Assembly: GCA_963737745.1 (NCBI GenBank)
Contig: CAVTTR010000012.1
Location: 372,001 to 436,000 of the forward strand
DNA: 64,000 nucleotides
Direction of reading: 5' to 3'
DNA from: Bog-473 sp963737745
GTDB lineage: Bacteria > Actinomycetota > Acidimicrobiia > Acidimicrobiales > RAAP-2
Part shown: in pieces, positions 63,528 to 64,000 of the stretch
How positions within the stretch are numbered: the first letter of the stretch is position 1
Layout of the letters: every line of letters starts with the position of its first letter
Made by a program: the position numbers and the translations under genes
Notes under the pieces: generated by a model
Told to the model about the DNA's origin: nothing
Seen by the model: only the letters and a program-made list of their open reading frames with translations
Database searches by the model: none

Positions 63528-64000
63528 TCAGCTACCGAGAACCACGGTCTCCGTATCGCGACCAGAGCGGAGGACGGTGCCCGGAAGCGCACCGGTGGGC
63601 TCACCATCAACGATGGTCTCCACCCCATTGACCAAGACGTGTCGTATCCCCGTCGACGGAGCGGTTAAGCGAAGACTCTCGCCCGGCAGGTCATAGACCC
63701 GTCGAGCCTGACCACTCCCGATCGTCGCTGGGTCGAAGACGACGACATCAGCGAACGCCCCCTCCGTGAGCCCTCCTCGATCCTTGAGGCCATAGAGGCG
63801 CGCCGGGACGTCGGTCATCAGGTGCACCGCTCGCTCCAACGAGACGAGGTTTCGGCCGTGCAGGGCGTCACCAAGGAAGCGGGTGGGATAGGGAGACCCG
63901 AGCATGCGATCGAGGTGAGCTCCGGCGTCAGATCCGCCGAGCACGACGTCGTCGTTCTCCCAGATCTCGCTTCGCCGCTTCCAATCCTCGGTGGTGTCGG
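63528..64000 (-). CDS. Amidohydrolase / N-acyl-D-amino-acid deacylase family, C-terminal part (start outside window)
   Basis: The frame is open to the right window edge (DTTEDWKRRSEIWENDDVVLGGSDAGAHLDRM). LGGSDAGAHLD supplies the metal-site Asp of the amidohydrolase barrel, and the C-terminal composite domain follows: LTEGAFADVVVFDPATIGSGQARRVYDLPGES, IRHVLVNGVETIVDGEPTGALPGTVLRSG. These are typical of D-aminoacylase/dihydroorotase-like PF07969 proteins. The reaction cannot be fixed from the fragment. Confidence 0.85.
   Translation of the reverse strand, partial: DTTEDWKRRSEIWENDDVVLGGSDAGAHLDRMLGSPYPTRFLGDALHGRNLVSLERAVHLMTDVPARLYGLKDRGGLTEGAFADVVVFDPATIGSGQARRVYDLPGESLRLTAPSTGIRHVLVNGVETIVDGEPTGALPGTVLRSGRDTETVVLGS

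Noticed and set aside
1..64000. CRISPR array, transposase, phage or toxin-antitoxin modules
   Set aside because: No regularly spaced repeats, no terminal inverted repeats with a transposase frame and no phage structural genes were seen. The 9-bp array is too short and has no spacers.

Overview
The window is high-GC DNA that looks like an uncultured or little-studied actinobacterium, most likely near Acidimicrobiia. The clues are an NDMA-type alcohol dehydrogenase, an F420-type LLM oxidoreductase, GAF-ANTAR and SpoIIE/STAS/RsbW-type signalling proteins, GlgX/TreY carbohydrate metabolism, Der next to a DUF512 protein, and a six-fold 'GYWxVAxDGGVFSFG' repeat domain. The taxonomic call is inference; the window has no rRNA, tRNA or other marker set.

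Layout. 1-2.2 kb: an SCO1-type copper protein (cut by the window edge) and a wrecked efeB/Dyp-peroxidase gene with an internally inverted segment. 2.3-8.1 kb: a leftward, visibly A/T-richer cell-surface set (GT2 glycosyltransferase, large GT-C-like membrane protein, secreted protein, GH99-like enzyme fused to repeats), followed by about 1.3 kb without a recognisable gene. 9.4-20.7 kb: mainly housekeeping genes (degenerate hemerythrin-like protein, HAD phosphatase, 6-phosphogluconate dehydrogenase, secreted phosphoesterase, two unknown membrane proteins, gamma-carbonic anhydrase, a small zinc-ribbon membrane protein, Der GTPase, DUF512/PDZ Fe-S protein). 20.8-25.2 kb: three tandem type-1 solute-binding proteins, two almost identical, each behind its own promoter-like sequence. 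25.2-33.1 kb: SDR/TetR divergent pair with twin operators, IspH, HD hydrolase, GT2, Fe-S ferredoxin-like protein, DHA2 transporter, FAD oxidase. 33.3-41.7 kb: c-di-GMP and two-component signalling block (hybrid kinase, single REC, REC-PAS-GGDEF-EAL, GGDEF-EAL, GAF-ANTAR). 41.8-54.6 kb: carbon and redox metabolism (GlgX, NDMA-type ADH, LLM oxidoreductase, enolase-superfamily enzyme, a TPP enzyme-to-GMC dehydrogenase operon, Rieske/DUF2231 protein, formaldehyde-dehydrogenase-like enzyme). 54.9-64 kb: two SpoIIE phosphatases, an RsbW-like kinase and two STAS proteins, interleaved with a quinone-oxidoreductase-like gene, a heavily frameshifted treY, a hemerythrin and an amidohydrolase cut by the window end.

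About twenty reading-frame breaks, mostly single-base, hit otherwise well-conserved proteins. This suggests indel-type sequencing or assembly errors, although efeB and treY are damaged enough to be real pseudogenes. Frameshifted genes are given at full inferred extent with the break noted.

The genes suggest a cell that senses its state through c-di-GMP, GAF/PAS sensors and a partner-switching stress cascade, makes surface polysaccharide, handles glycogen and trehalose, and oxidises alcohols, aldehydes and sugar acids. I saw no CRISPR array, transposase, phage gene or toxin-antitoxin pair.
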